This document shows positions 28,208 through 37,642 of a stretch of DNA of 64,000 bases, piece by piece. Source of the DNA: Streptomyces coeruleorubidus (GTDB lineage Bacteria > Actinomycetota > Actinomycetes > Streptomycetales > Streptomycetaceae). The stretch lies in contig NZ_CP118527.1 of assembly GCF_028885415.1 (NCBI RefSeq), positions 2,542,001 to 2,606,000 of the forward strand, written 5' to 3'. The notes below the pieces were generated by a model. It worked only from the letters and a program-made list of their open reading frames with translations, had not been told where the DNA came from and did no database searches. Both the position numbers and the translations under genes were made by a program. How positions within the stretch are numbered: the stretch's first letter is position 1; each line of letters starts with the position of its first letter.

Positions 28208-31200
28208 ATGACAACGCCGACGTACCGCCAGGTGCCCGCCCAGGTCGACCTGCCCGCTCTCGAGCACGCCGTGCTCGACTTCTGGCGCGAGCAGAAGATC
28301 TTCGCCAAGAGCCTGGAGCAGTCCGAGGGCCGCCCCGAGTGGGTGTTCTACGAGGGCCCGCCCACCGCCAACGGCATGCCCGGCGCCCACCACATCGAGG
28401 CGCGCGTCTTCAAGGACGTCTTCCCCCGCTTCCGCACCATGCGCGGCTACCACGTGGCCCGCAAGGCCGGCTGGGACTGCCACGGCCTCCCGGTGGAACT
28501 CGCCGTGGAGAAGGAGCTCGGCTTCTCCGGCAAGCAGGACATCGAGGCGTACGGCATCGCCGAGTTCAACGCGAAGTGCCGCGAGTCGGTGACCCGGCAC
28601 ACGGACGCCTTCGAAGAGCTCACGACCCGCATGGGCTACTGGACTGACCTCACCGAGCCCTACCGCACCATGGACCCCGAGTACATCGAGTCGGTCTGGT
28701 GGTCGCTCAAGGAGATCTTCAACAAGGGCCTGCTGGTCCAGGACCACCGCGTCGCCCCCTGGTGCCCCCGCTGCGGCACGGGCCTGTCGGACCACGAGCT
28801 GGCGCAGGGCTACGAGACGGTCGTCGACCCGTCGGTCTTCGTCCGCTTCCCGCTCACCTCCGGCCCGCTGGCCGGCGAGGCCGCGCTCCTGGTGTGGACG
28901 ACCACGCCCTGGACACTGGTCTCCAACACGGCGGTCGCCGCGCACCCCGAGGTGACCTACGTCGTCGCGACCGACGGCGAGGAGAAGCTGGTCGTCGCCG
29001 AGCCGCTCGTCGCCAAGGCCCTCGGCGAGGGCTGGGAGACCACCGGCCGGACCTTCACGGGCGCCGAGATGGAACGCTGGGCGTACCAGCGCCCGTTCGA
29101 GCTCGTCGAGTTCCCGGAGACCGAGGGCGGCACGCACTACGTCGTGAACGCCGAGTACGTCACGACCGAGGACGGTACGGGTCTGGTCCACCAGTCCCCC
29201 GCCTTCGGTGAGGACGACCTCAAGGTCTGCCGCGCGTACGGCCTGCCGGTCGTGAACCCGGTCCGCCCGGACGGCAGCTTCGAGGAGGACGTCCCCCTCG
29301 TCGGCGGCATCTTCTTCAAGAAGGCGGACGAGAAGCTCACCGAGGACCTCCAGCAGCGCGGCCTGCTCTTCAAGCACATCCCGTACGAGCACAGCTACCC
29401 GCACTGCTGGCGCTGCCACACCGCGCTGCTCTACTACGCGCAGCCCTCCTGGTACATCCGCACCACGGCGGTCAAGGACCGCCTCCTCGCGGAGAACGAG
29501 AGCACCAACTGGTTCCCGGACACGGTCAAGACCGGCCGGTACGGCGACTGGCTGAACAACAACATCGACTGGGCGCTGTCCCGCAACCGCTACTGGGGCA
29601 CCCCGCTGCCGATCTGGCGCTGCGAGGACGACCACCTCACCTGCGTCGGCTCCCGCACCGAGCTGACCGAGCTGACCGGCACCGACCAGTCGGGACTGGA
29701 TCCGCACCGCCCGTTCATCGACGAGGTCACCTTCGCCTGCCCGCAGGACGGCTGCGGAAAGCCGGCCACGCGCGTGCCGGAGGTCATCGACGCCTGGTAC
29801 GACTCGGGTTCGATGCCGTTCGCGCAGTGGGGCTACCCGTACAAGAACAAGGAGATCTTCGAGGCGCGCTATCCGGCGCAGTTCATCTGCGAGGCCATCG
29901 ACCAGACCCGCGGCTGGTTCTACACGCTGATGGCGGTCGGCACCCTGGTCTTCGACAAGTCGTCGTACGAGAACGTGGTCTGCCTGGGCCACATCCTCGC
30001 CGAGGACGGCCGCAAGATGTCCAAGCACCTGGGCAACAGCCTGGAGCCGATCCCGCTCATGGACCGGCACGGCGCGGACGCGGTCCGCTGGTTCATGGCG
30101 GCCGGCGGCTCCCCGTGGGCGGCCCGCCGCGTGGGCCACGGCACCATCCAGGAGGTCGTCCGCAAGACCCTCCTGACGTACTGGAACACGGTCGCCTTCC
30201 AGGCCCTGTACGCCCGTACGTCCGGCTGGGCCCCGTCCGAGGCCGACCCGGCCCCGGCCGACCGCCCGGTCCTGGACCGCTGGCTGCTGTCCGAACTGCA
30301 CGCGCTCACCGACCAGGTCACCCAGGCCCTCGACGCCTACGACACCCAGCGCGCCGGCAAGCTGCTGTCCGCGTTCGTCGACGACCTGTCGAACTGGTAC
30401 GTGCGCCGCTCCCGCCGCCGCTTCTGGCAGGGCGACAAGGCGGCGCTGCGCACGCTGCACGAGGTCGTCGAGACGGTGACGCAGCTGATGGCCCCGCTGA
30501 CCCCGTTCATCACCGAGCGGGTGTGGCAGGACCTGATCGTTCCGGTCACTCCGGGTGCCCCGGAGTCGGTCCACCTGTCGACCTGGCCCGAGGCGGACCT
30601 CACCGCCATCGACCCGGAGCTGTCGAAGCAGATGGTCCTGGTGCGCCGGCTCGTGGAGCTGGGCCGTGCCACGCGCGCGGAGTCGGGCGTCAAGACCCGT
30701 CAGCCGCTGTCCCGCGCCCTGATCGCGGCGACGGGCTTCGACGCGCTGGACTCCGAACTGCGCACGCAGATCACGGAGGAACTGAACGTCGAGTCCCTGG
30801 CGACGCTGAGCGAGGTCGGCGGCTCCCTGGTCGACACCACCGCGAAGGCCAACTTCCGCGCGCTGGGAAAGCGGTTCGGCAAGCGCGTCCAGGACGTGGC
30901 CAAGGCCGTCGCGAACGCGGACGCGGCCGCGCTGTCCCTGGCCCTGCGCGAGGGCACGGCGTCGGTGGAGGTCGACGGCGAGACCATCACGCTCGCTCCC
31001 GACGAGGTGATCATCACGGAGACGCCGCGCGAGGGCTGGTCGGTGGCGTCCGACGCGGGTGCGACGGTCGCCCTGGATCTGGAGATCACGGAGGAGCTCC
31101 GCCGTGCGGGCCTGGCCCGTGACGCGATCCGCCTGATCCAGGAGGCCCGCAAGAACAGCGGCCTCGACGTGGCCGACCGCATCGCACTGCGCTGGATGGC

Positions 31201-31360
31201 CACGGACCCGGCGACGGTCGCGGCCCTCACCGACCACGCCGACCTGATCGCCGACGAGGTCCTGGCGACGGACTTCGCCCAGGGCGACGCGGACGACAGC
31301 TACGGCAGCCCGTTCACGGACGAGGGCCTGACGCTGACGTTCCGCCTGCGCAAGGCGTAA
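28208..31360 (+). CDS. ileS: Isoleucyl-tRNA synthetase, eukaryote-like type (IleRS2)
   Basis: A class Ia aminoacyl-tRNA synthetase of 1050 residues charging tRNA-Ile. The HIGH-equivalent is PTANGMPGAHH at residues about 52-62, the KMSKS-equivalent is KMSKHLGNS near 603-611, and the editing domain lies between. Length, PGAHH and the KMSKH form match the eukaryote-like IleRS2 subclass rather than the roughly 930-residue IleRS1; this subclass is known for reduced mupirocin sensitivity. ATG 28208 follows GGAGGAAG, the site sequestered in the T-box leader. Confidence 0.97.
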   Translation: MTTPTYRQVPAQVDLPALEHAVLDFWREQKIFAKSLEQSEGRPEWVFYEGPPTANGMPGAHHIEARVFKDVFPRFRTMRGYHVARKAGWDCHGLPVELAVEKELGFSGKQDIEAYGIAEFNAKCRESVTRHTDAFEELTTRMGYWTDLTEPYRTMDPEYIESVWWSLKEIFNKGLLVQDHRVAPWCPRCGTGLSDHELAQGYETVVDPSVFVRFPLTSGPLAGEAALLVWTTTPWTLVSNTAVAAHPEVTYVVATDGEEKLVVAEPLVAKALGEGWETTGRTFTGAEMERWAYQRPFELVEFPETEGGTHYVVNAEYVTTEDGTGLVHQSPAFGEDDLKVCRAYGLPVVNPVRPDGSFEEDVPLVGGIFFKKADEKLTEDLQQRGLLFKHIPYEHSYPHCWRCHTALLYYAQPSWYIRTTAVKDRLLAENESTNWFPDTVKTGRYGDWLNNNIDWALSRNRYWGTPLPIWRCEDDHLTCVGSRTELTELTGTDQSGLDPHRPFIDEVTFACPQDGCGKPATRVPEVIDAWYDSGSMPFAQWGYPYKNKEIFEARYPAQFICEAIDQTRGWFYTLMAVGTLVFDKSSYENVVCLGHILAEDGRKMSKHLGNSLEPIPLMDRHGADAVRWFMAAGGSPWAARRVGHGTIQEVVRKTLLTYWNTVAFQALYARTSGWAPSEADPAPADRPVLDRWLLSELHALTDQVTQALDAYDTQRAGKLLSAFVDDLSNWYVRRSRRRFWQGDKAALRTLHEVVETVTQLMAPLTPFITERVWQDLIVPVTPGAPESVHLSTWPEADLTAIDPELSKQMVLVRRLVELGRATRAESGVKTRQPLSRALIAATGFDALDSELRTQITEELNVESLATLSEVGGSLVDTTAKANFRALGKRFGKRVQDVAKAVANADAAALSLALREGTASVEVDGETITLAPDEVIITETPREGWSVASDAGATVALDLEITEELRRAGLARDAIRLIQEARKNSGLDVADRIALRWMATDPATVAALTDHADLIADEVLATDFAQGDADDSYGSPFTDEGLTLTFRLRKA

Positions 31361-31381
31361 CCCACAGGGCGTAACCACAGA

Positions 31382-31428
31382 CCGAAGGCCCGGACCCGCC
31401 AAAGATCTTGGTGGGTCCGGGCCTTCGG
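31382..31428 (+). terminator. Terminator of ileS
   Basis: A 19-base stem (CCGAAGGCCCGGACCCGCC paired to its complement with one mismatch) with a nine-base loop lies 21 bases after the ileS stop. Confidence 0.8.
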
Positions 31429-31430
31429 CG

Positions 31431-31470
31431 TTGCGTGCGCACGAACACGGTTGCGTACGCACGAACGCGG
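31431..31470. repeat. Two tandem 20-bp units in the ileS-divIVA gap
   Basis: TTGCGTGCGCACGAACACGG and TTGCGTACGCACGAACGCGG follow each other with two differences. A decayed third unit (TTGCTGTGCACGAGCGCG) starts at 31471. Each unit contains a TGCG(T/C)ACGCA-like palindrome. Confidence 0.75.
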
Positions 31471-31498
31471 TTGCTGTGCACGAGCGCGTGCGGCAGAA

Positions 31499-31533
31499 GG
31501 GCGGGGCCCCGGGTTCAACCCGGGGCCCCGCCC
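31499..31533 (-). terminator. Long perfect hairpin downstream of divIVA
   Basis: Seventeen-base perfect arms (GGGCGGGGCCCCGGGTT and its complement) around a single C lie 45 bases past the divIVA stop. Placed between convergent genes, it can end transcription of divIVA or back up the ileS terminator. Confidence 0.7.
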
Positions 31534-31577
31534 TGAACGCTGCCGACGTCTACGCCGTACTACTGGCCATCAGGCCG

Positions 31578-32705
31578 TCAGTTGTCATCCTCGTCGATCA
31601 GGAAGCCCCGCATGGGCGAGGGCGCCTGACCCATAGGCGACGGGCCCTGCGGACGCACCGGCGCCATCGGCTGGGTCATCGCCGGGGACATCTGCTGCTG
31701 ACCGCCGTAGGACGGACCGGACTGCGAGGGGCCGCCGCCCATCGTCTGGTTGCCACCGCCGTACGACGGGGCACTCGCGCCGGCCGGTGCCATGGAAGGC
31801 GCCGGGGACGGCGGGAGGGAGGCGGTCGCCGGAGTACGCGGCGGGGCCAGCGAGTCGTCGGCCTGGGTCTCCAGCTGGCGCAGCTGCGACTCCAGGTACG
31901 ACTTCAGGCGCGTGCGGTACTCGCGCTCGAAGCCGCGCAGGTCCTCGACCTTGCGCTCCAGCGTGGCGCGGGCGGACTCCAGGGAGCCCATCGCGACGCG
32001 GTGCTTCTCCTGCGCGTCCCGCTCCAGGGCATCGGCCTTGGCACGGGCGTCACGCTCCAGACCCTCGGCACGCGAACGCGCCTCGCCGACGATCTTGTTG
32101 GCTTCGGAACGGGCCTCGGCGATCGCCTGGTCGGCGGTCTGCTGGGCCAGCGAGAGGACACGGGCGGCGCTGTCGCCACCGGGGCCTCCTTGACCGGGGC
32201 CGCCCATCGGACCGCCCATGGGGCCGCCCATCGGACCACCCATCTGCTGCTGCATGGGGGGCTGCCCCATCGGGCCGGGACCGCCCGGACCCTGGCCCAT
32301 CGGGCCGGGACCCTGCGGGCCACCCTGACCGCCGGGACCGGCGGGCAGCTGCGGGGCACCGCTCGGCAGCTGGGGCGGACCACCCATGGGGCCACCCATC
32401 TGCTGCTGCGGCGGGCCCGATATGCCGGCGGGTACGGGACCACCAGGACCGCGCATGCCCTGCTGCTGCTGTTGCTGCTGCTGATCCTGCTGCTCCGGAG
32501 GCTTGCGCATGTTCTGCTGATTCTGGGCAGCAGCACGCGTCGCCGCGGCCAGCTTGGCGCGCAGGTCCTCGTTCTCGCGGAGCAGGCGGGTCAGTTCGGC
32601 TTCGACCTCGTCGAGGAAGGCATCGACCTCGTCCTCGTCATAGCCTTCTCGGAGGCGGACGGTCGTGAACTGCTTGTTCCGCACGTCCTCGGGGGTCAAC
32701 GGCAT
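31578..32705 (-). CDS. divIVA: Polar growth protein DivIVA
   Basis: A coiled-coil scaffold that marks hyphal tips and directs apical cell-wall growth. The N-terminal membrane-binding domain [35 protein letters not shown] (about residues 1-35) is intact, with a short coiled coil to about 58. A long Q- and GGPMGG-rich linker follows (about 60-180), then the second coiled coil (about 180-285) and a proline/glycine-rich tail ending [18 protein letters not shown] precedes ATG 32703-32705. It is the last gene of the sepF-yggT-divIVA end of the dcw cluster. Confidence 0.97.
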   Translation of the reverse strand: MPLTPEDVRNKQFTTVRLREGYDEDEVDAFLDEVEAELTRLLRENEDLRAKLAAATRAAAQNQQNMRKPPEQQDQQQQQQQQGMRGPGGPVPAGISGPPQQQMGGPMGGPPQLPSGAPQLPAGPGGQGGPQGPGPMGQGPGGPGPMGQPPMQQQMGGPMGGPMGGPMGGPGQGGPGGDSAARVLSLAQQTADQAIAEARSEANKIVGEARSRAEGLERDARAKADALERDAQEKHRVAMGSLESARATLERKVEDLRGFEREYRTRLKSYLESQLRQLETQADDSLAPPRTPATASLPPSPAPSMAPAGASAPSYGGGNQTMGGGPSQSGPSYGGQQQMSPAMTQPMAPVRPQGPSPMGQAPSPMRGFLIDEDDN

Positions 32706-32758
32706 CTCTTCACCTCAACGTAGTCGTCGGCATTCGGCAAGACCGTAGTTCACATCGC

Positions 32759-33043
32759 TCACAGCCGGCTCACGATCGAGATCAGGATGTAGACGATGAT
32801 CATCAGCACGAAGAAGGACAGGTCGAGCGCCACGCCCCCGAGACGCAGCGGCGGAATGAACCGCCGCAGAAGCTTGAGCGGTGGATCCGTGACAGTGTAG
32901 GTGGCCTCCAGAACGACCACCATCGCCTTGCCTGGTTGCCATGAGCGGGCGAACTGGAAGACGTAGTCCATGACCAACCGGAAGATGAGCACGATGAGGA
33001 AGCACATCAGCGCGATGTAGACGACATCCAGTACCACGCTCAT
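32759..33043 (-). CDS. YggT-family membrane protein
   Basis: A 94-residue protein with two hydrophobic segments (about residues 5-28 and 70-92) around a loop with TDPPLKLLRRFIPPLRLGGVALDLS, the YggT signature. The family is conserved between sepF and divIVA in Gram-positive bacteria and is thought to help the division or growth machinery at the membrane, but its mechanism is unknown. It is 59 bases downstream of sepF and 53 bases upstream of divIVA. Confidence 0.93.
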   Translation of the reverse strand: MSVVLDVVYIALMCFLIVLIFRLVMDYVFQFARSWQPGKAMVVVLEATYTVTDPPLKLLRRFIPPLRLGGVALDLSFFVLMIIVYILISIVSRL

Positions 33044-33102
33044 GACCTCTTGCTTCCCTCTCCCCTGTGCCCTGCTGTTCCTGCTGCTTCCGGTGTTACG
33101 TC

Positions 33103-33744
33103 TCAGCTCTGGTTGAAGAACCCGCCCTCTGCGATGCGGGCCTTGTCCTCCGCCGTGACATCGACGTTAGCAGGCGACAACAGGAACACCTTCTGCGTCA
33201 CCCGCTCGATACTGCCGTGAAGACCAAACACCAAACCGGCCGCAAAGTCGACAAGTCGCTTCGCATCTGTGTCATCCATCTCAGTCAGATTCATGATCAC
33301 CGGGGTGCCCTCACGGAAGTGTTCCCCGATGGTACGGGCCTCGTTGTAGGTCCGTGGGTGGAGCGTGGTGATCCGGTAAGGCTCTCGTTCGGACACGACC
33401 TTGGGCATGATCACCGGTGCGTTCTTCTCCAGACTTGCGCGTTCTTGTGTGATGGATGCCACGGGCGCGATGCGCGCCGGGCGGCCGGATTCCGCGGGTA
33501 GCGAAGCGGAACGGGCGGCCGGTTCACGAGGTGCGGACGGCTGTACGACTCGTACCTCTTCGTCCCTTTGGGGCTGATGTGAGCCGTGCGGCTGGTGGGA
33601 CGGCTCGTGCCGTCGGTGGTCCCGCTCGGGCTCCGGGTCCAGTTCGGGTTCGAAGTCGTCGTCGGGGTCGAATCCGCGGCCGTCGTACCCATCGTCCTCC
33701 ACGAGGCCGAGGTAGACCGCCATCTTGCGCATCGCGCCGGCCAT
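33103..33744 (-). CDS. sepF: Cell division protein SepF
   Basis: A 213-residue membrane anchor for FtsZ. An N-terminal amphipathic helix ([17 protein letters not shown], residues 1-17) binds membrane. A charged D/E/H-rich linker (about 18-110) leads to the SepF domain (about 120-205, [47 protein letters not shown]). GGAGGA precedes ATG 33742-33744, and the open frame upstream of it is not conserved. It lies between yggS and yggT as usual. Confidence 0.96.
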   Translation of the reverse strand: MAGAMRKMAVYLGLVEDDGYDGRGFDPDDDFEPELDPEPERDHRRHEPSHQPHGSHQPQRDEEVRVVQPSAPREPAARSASLPAESGRPARIAPVASITQERASLEKNAPVIMPKVVSEREPYRITTLHPRTYNEARTIGEHFREGTPVIMNLTEMDDTDAKRLVDFAAGLVFGLHGSIERVTQKVFLLSPANVDVTAEDKARIAEGGFFNQS

Positions 33745-33873
33745 GCTCTGAGTCCTCCGCTCTGTGGTGGATCGGCTGACGACTGCCAAGTGCCCGCGAT
33801 CCACGAGGTCCTTGAATCCGCCTATCGGCGGCAATGACCATATTTTCTGCTGTGGTCCGACTTCCTGGCGACG

Positions 33874-34593
33874 TTACCCGAGCCTGGGGCGGACTCCGAG
33901 TACCGCGCTGCCGACGCGCACATGTGTCGCTCCGGCCGCCACGGCCTGTTCGAGGTCCGCACTCATCCCTGCCGAGACCATGGTGGCAGCCGGATGACTC
34001 CGGCGCAGGTCGGTCGACAAATCCATCAACCGCCCGAACGCCGCCTGTTCGCGTCCCGCGTACTCCCCGGTGAGCGGTGCGACGGTCATCAGTCCGGCGA
34101 GCCGCAGTCCCGGTGCCTCGGCGACGAGGTCGGCCAACTCTTCGATTCCCGCGGGCGCCACGCCTCCCCGCTCGCCCCGCGCGCTCTCGCCGGCGTCAAG
34201 TGCGACCTGGATGAGACACCCGAGCTCGCGTCCGGCGCGGACGGCCTCCTTCGACAGAGCCGTGACGAGCTTGGAACGATCGACGGACTGCACGAAGTCC
34301 GCGTATCCGACCACGGATCGCACCTTGTTGGTCTGAAGTTGACCGACAAAATGCCAAGTAAGGGGCAGATCCGAGCAATCGGCGGCCTTCGGTGCCGCGT
34401 CCTGGTCGCGGTTCTCGGCGACGTGCCGCACACCGAGTTCCGAGAGGATCCGCACATCGGTCGCGGGATAGGTCTTGGTGACCACGATCAGGGTCACCTC
34501 TTCGCGCCCCCGCCCGGCGGCCGCGCACGCGTCGGCGATGCGCCGTTCCACCTTCGCCAGATTCGCGGCGAGTTCGTCCTTGCGGTCCGTCAT
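33874..34593 (-). CDS. yggS: YggS/YlmE-family PLP-homeostasis protein
   Basis: A 239-residue PLP-binding barrel protein. The lysine that carries PLP is in LIVVTKTYPATDV near residue 36. HFVGQLQTNKVRSVVGYADFVQSVD (about 80-105) and the glycine loop MVSAGMSADLEQAVAAGATHVRVGSAVLG (about 200-228) are family blocks. It binds PLP but has no known enzyme activity; it buffers PLP and amino-acid pools. ATG 34597-34599, overlapping the pgeF stop as TGATG, is an alternative start two codons earlier that would couple the genes. Confidence 0.95.
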   Translation of the reverse strand: MTDRKDELAANLAKVERRIADACAAAGRGREEVTLIVVTKTYPATDVRILSELGVRHVAENRDQDAAPKAADCSDLPLTWHFVGQLQTNKVRSVVGYADFVQSVDRSKLVTALSKEAVRAGRELGCLIQVALDAGESARGERGGVAPAGIEELADLVAEAPGLRLAGLMTVAPLTGEYAGREQAAFGRLMDLSTDLRRSHPAATMVSAGMSADLEQAVAAGATHVRVGSAVLGVRPRLG

Positions 34594-34598
34594 GCCCA

Positions 34599-35330
34599 TC
34601 AGTCCAGCCACACATAACCCGCGAGCCGACCGGTGGTGCGGTCGCGGCGGTACGAGAAGTGATCGTCCGACTCCAGCGTGCACACCGGCGACTGCGCCCG
34701 GTCACACACCCCGAGCCGTTCCAGTTGTGCGTGCACTCCGGCGCTCACGTCGACCGCCGGTGTGCCCCAACTCGTCTCGGCGTACGCCGCCGGCTCGATG
34801 GCGGACACCTCGGCGCGCATCGCCTCGGGCACTTCGTAACACCGGCCGCAGACGGTGGGGCCGGTGCGGGCGACGATCCGGGACGGCTCGGCGCCCAGGT
34901 CCGTCATCGCGCGTAGCGCGGCCGGGACGACTCCGGCGATCATGCCGGGGCGGCCCGCGTGGGCCGCAGCGGCGATCCCGGCGACGGGGTCGGCGAGCAG
35001 CACGGGCACGCAGTCGGCGGTGAGCACCGCGAGGGCGAGCCCGCGCCGCGTCGTGACGATCGCGTCGACCGACGGAATATCGGGCGAAGATCCCCACGGC
35101 CCGTCCACCACCGCCACGTCGGCCCCGTGCACCTGGTTCATCCAGACCACCCGGTCCGGCTCGACGCCCAGGGACTTGGCGGCCAGTTCGCGGTTGGTGC
35201 GTACGGCGTCGGGGTCGTCACCGACCGCCCCGCCGAGATTGAGCTCCTCATACGGAGCGGCGCTCACCCCGCCCCACCGATCGGTGAAGGCGAAGTGGGC
35301 GCCGCTCACGCTTTCGCGCTGTCCTATCAC
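34599..35330 (-). CDS. pgeF: Peptidoglycan editing factor PgeF (YlmD/YfiH, multicopper-polyphenol-oxidase fold)
   Basis: A 243-residue Cu/Zn 'laccase-domain' protein. Metal-ligand segments are MNQVHGADVAVVD (His near 69), LTADCVPVLLADP (Cys near 106) and AAAHAGRPGMIAG (His near 123). Homologues remove wrongly incorporated residues from cell-wall precursors or act on purine nucleosides; I cannot choose between these. In a dcw cluster the wall-editing role fits. GTG 35328-35330 starts ten bases after the ftsZ stop. Confidence 0.93.
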   Translation of the reverse strand: MIGQRESVSGAHFAFTDRWGGVSAAPYEELNLGGAVGDDPDAVRTNRELAAKSLGVEPDRVVWMNQVHGADVAVVDGPWGSSPDIPSVDAIVTTRRGLALAVLTADCVPVLLADPVAGIAAAAHAGRPGMIAGVVPAALRAMTDLGAEPSRIVARTGPTVCGRCYEVPEAMRAEVSAIEPAAYAETSWGTPAVDVSAGVHAQLERLGVCDRAQSPVCTLESDDHFSYRRDRTTGRLAGYVWLD

Positions 35331-35340
35331 GTCAGAAGGA

Positions 35341-36534
35341 TCACTTGAGGAAGTCCGGTACGTCCAGTTCCTCGGCCGCGCTGTCCGAGTAGGTCCGCGG
35401 CGCCGGCGGGACCGGCGGGGCGACCGGGATGTCGTTGACCGGCTCCGGAGCGGGCTCCGGGTCCTCCTTCGGGGTCACGCTGCCGAGCGAACCGAAGGAC
35501 GGGCGGGACTCGGTCTGCCGTGCCGGGGCCGGCTCCTCGCGCTTGACCGAGGACGAGCCGAGGACGTTGTCCCGCTTGGAAGGCGGCTGGCCGCCGTCGA
35601 AACCGGCCGCGATCACGGTGACCCGGACCTCGTCGCCCAGGGCGTCGTCGATCACCGCGCCGAAGATGATGTTGGCCTCGGGGTGGGCGGCCTCGCTCAC
35701 CAGCTGGGCGGCCTCGTTGATCTCGAACAGGCCGAGGTCCGAACCACCGGAGATGGAGAGCAGCACACCGCGGGCGCCGTCGATGGACGCCTCCAGCAGC
35801 GGCGAGGAGATCGCCATCTCGGCGGCGGCCACCGCGCGGTCGTCGCCGCGGGCCGAGCCGATACCCATCAGGGCCGAGCCGGCCTCGGACATGACCGACT
35901 TGACGTCGGCGAAGTCGAGGTTGATGAGGCCCGGGGTGGTGATGAGGTCGGTGATGCCCTGGACACCGGAGAGCAGGACCTGGTCGGCCGACTTGAAGGC
36001 GTCCAGCACCGAGACCTGGCGGTCCGAGATGGACAGCAGCCGGTCGTTCGGGATGACGATCAGGGTGTCGACCTCTTCGCGGAGCTCGGCGATGCCGTCC
36101 TCGGCCTGGTTCGCGCGGCGCCGTCCCTCGAAGGTGAACGGGCGCGTCACCACACCGATGGTGAGGGCACCGAGCGAGCGGGCGATGTTGGCCACGACGG
36201 GTGCGCCGCCGGTGCCGGTGCCGCCGCCTTCACCGGCTGTCACGAAGACCATGTCGGCCCCCTTGAGGACCTCCTCGATCTCCTCGCGGTGGTCCTCGGC
36301 GGCCTTGCGGCCCACGGCCGGGTTGGCTCCGGCGCCGAGTCCGCGGGTGAGTTCACGGCCGACGTCCAGCTTGACGTCGGCGTCGCTCATCAACAGAGCT
36401 TGCGCGTCGGTGTTGATGGCGATGAACTCGACGCCCTTGAGACCGACCTCGATCATCCGGTTGATGGCATTGACACCACCGCCGCCGACACCGATGACTT
36501 TGATGACTGCGAGGTAGTTCTGCGGTGCTGCCAC
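35341..36534 (-). CDS. ftsZ: Cell division protein FtsZ
   Basis: Tubulin-like GTPase that forms the sporulation septal ladders and vegetative cross-wall rings. The GTP signature [12 protein letters not shown] is near residues 102-113, the T7 synergy loop [11 protein letters not shown] near 202-212, and the C-terminal peptide [14 protein letters not shown] at the end (actual [10 protein letters not shown]) binds SepF and partners. It has 397 residues, GTG start at 36532-36534, and conserved [20 protein letters not shown] 288-bp leader separates it from ftsQ and holds its own promoter. Confidence 0.98.
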   Translation of the reverse strand: MAAPQNYLAVIKVIGVGGGGVNAINRMIEVGLKGVEFIAINTDAQALLMSDADVKLDVGRELTRGLGAGANPAVGRKAAEDHREEIEEVLKGADMVFVTAGEGGGTGTGGAPVVANIARSLGALTIGVVTRPFTFEGRRRANQAEDGIAELREEVDTLIVIPNDRLLSISDRQVSVLDAFKSADQVLLSGVQGITDLITTPGLINLDFADVKSVMSEAGSALMGIGSARGDDRAVAAAEMAISSPLLEASIDGARGVLLSISGGSDLGLFEINEAAQLVSEAAHPEANIIFGAVIDDALGDEVRVTVIAAGFDGGQPPSKRDNVLGSSSVKREEPAPARQTESRPSFGSLGSVTPKEDPEPAPEPVNDIPVAPPVPPAPRTYSDSAAEELDVPDFLK

Positions 36535-36560
36535 GTCGAAGGCCTCTCGCCTCGAGTTAC

Positions 36561-36732
36561 GTGTCGCCGAATCACCGTGGCGCGCTGCGCCCCGCGACCC
36601 GACGACTGATGCCGAATGGGACGGTCCGTATCGCCGACCCGAACCCTAACCCTGAAGTTTAGGGTTACCAGTGTGTCTGTTCCTTGGAGTCTTCTGAACA
36701 GGACACTAAGTCGACAAGTGGCGCACGTTCAA
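36561..36732 (-). promoter_or_regulatory. ftsZ promoter region with GACAC boxes and an AACCCTAA inverted repeat
   Basis: On the minus strand TTGAAC (36727-36732), a 17-base spacer and TTAGTG (36704-36709) form a fair vegetative-type promoter about 170 bases upstream of the GTG. GACAC, the pentamer bound by WhiA in Streptomyces, occurs three times: 36702-36706 (plus strand, touching the -10), 36673-36677 and 36561-36565 (both minus). An eight-base inverted repeat AACCCTAA / TTAGGGTT lies at 36642-36666. The ftsZ gene is a known target of the sporulation regulators WhiA/WhiB in the genus; binding here is inferred. Confidence 0.55.
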
Positions 36733-36822
36733 CGAACACGCCGAACCTCCCGTTTTTCTTTTCACCCTATGTGATCAGCCGTAGCACTGCCCAACCAGGG
36801 TGCTGGCCTGCGCGGATGTGCG

Positions 36823-37617
36823 TCAACTCCCTGATGACGCGGGCGCGGTGGGAACACTCACGTCGAAGTACCGCGCACCGGGCGAGGCTTTCATCAGGGC
36901 GGTGAGCGTACGGGCCTTCGCGGCACCCTGCTCGCTGCTCCCCCAGACGACCGTACGGCCGTTCCGCAACTCCAGCGAGATGTCGTCGTAGGAACGGACC
37001 TTGACGGTCCGTGTGTCGCGGGCGACGGCGGCCGGAACGGCACGGGCGACGCCGACCGCCTCGCGCACCAGCCGGGACTCACCGAAGCGGCGCAGGCTGG
37101 CGGCGGCGGAGCTGGACCGGGAGAGCGTCAATTCCAGTGCGGGCACGCCTTTCGGCGCCTTGGAAACCGTGGCGAAACGGACACCCTCATCGTCCACTTC
37201 GACGAACTTTCCGCCCTTTTGGACAATCAGAACCGGAGTCCGCTCGACCACTTTCAGGTCGATTCCCGTGGGCCAGGAACGGGCCACGTCAACCGAGTCA
37301 ATTCGGGGCAATTTCTGACGCAGTCGCGTCTCGATCGCTTCGGTGTCGACGGAAATCAGCGGTTTCCCGAGGGGGACGTCGGCGGCCGCCTCGACCTGAG
37401 CCGGCGTCAGGACACGTGTCCCCGACACGGAGACCTGCTCGGCGCGCAGCCAGTCGGAGCCGTAGAACAGCCACACCGTCGGGATGCCGAGGAACACCAG
37501 GACGAGACCCAGGATGACGATCGCGCGAAGCCGGGCCCGCCTCGACCTCAGGAGGGGCGGCGGGCCGGACGACTGCTGCTGGCGTTCACCGCGCTCGGCG
37601 GTGGTCGATCCGGCCAC
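36823..37617 (-). CDS. ftsQ: Cell division protein FtsQ
   Basis: A 264-residue bitopic divisome protein linking FtsL/FtsB to FtsW/FtsI. It has a basic cytoplasmic head, one membrane segment (about residues 30-52, LRAIVILGLVLVFLGIPTVWLFY) and a POTRA domain (about 57-130, AEQVSVSGTRVLTPAQVEAAADV...SVDVARSWPTGIDLKVVERTPVLI), then the beta domain. GTG 37615-37617 is used. It is 25 bases downstream of murG; murC, often found between them in other actinobacteria, is absent. Confidence 0.95.
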   Translation of the reverse strand: MAGSTTAERGERQQQSSGPPPLLRSRRARLRAIVILGLVLVFLGIPTVWLFYGSDWLRAEQVSVSGTRVLTPAQVEAAADVPLGKPLISVDTEAIETRLRQKLPRIDSVDVARSWPTGIDLKVVERTPVLIVQKGGKFVEVDDEGVRFATVSKAPKGVPALELTLSRSSSAAASLRRFGESRLVREAVGVARAVPAAVARDTRTVKVRSYDDISLELRNGRTVVWGSSEQGAAKARTLTALMKASPGARYFDVSVPTAPASSGS

Positions 37618-37642
37618 GCTCCCTGCCTTCCGTCATACAGTC

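Noticed and set aside
27721..28647. Long plus-strand ORF through the ileS leader
   Set aside because: It crosses the T-box leader and overlaps ileS in another frame, with no codon bias of its own; the RNA leader explains the region.
36642..36666. Telomere-like AACCCTAACCCT sequence
   Set aside because: Only two short units are present and they form part of an inverted repeat; Streptomyces telomeres do not use this sequence.
37618..37642. Missing murC between murG and ftsQ
   Set aside because: As far as I know Streptomyces keeps murC elsewhere, so this is normal rather than a deletion.
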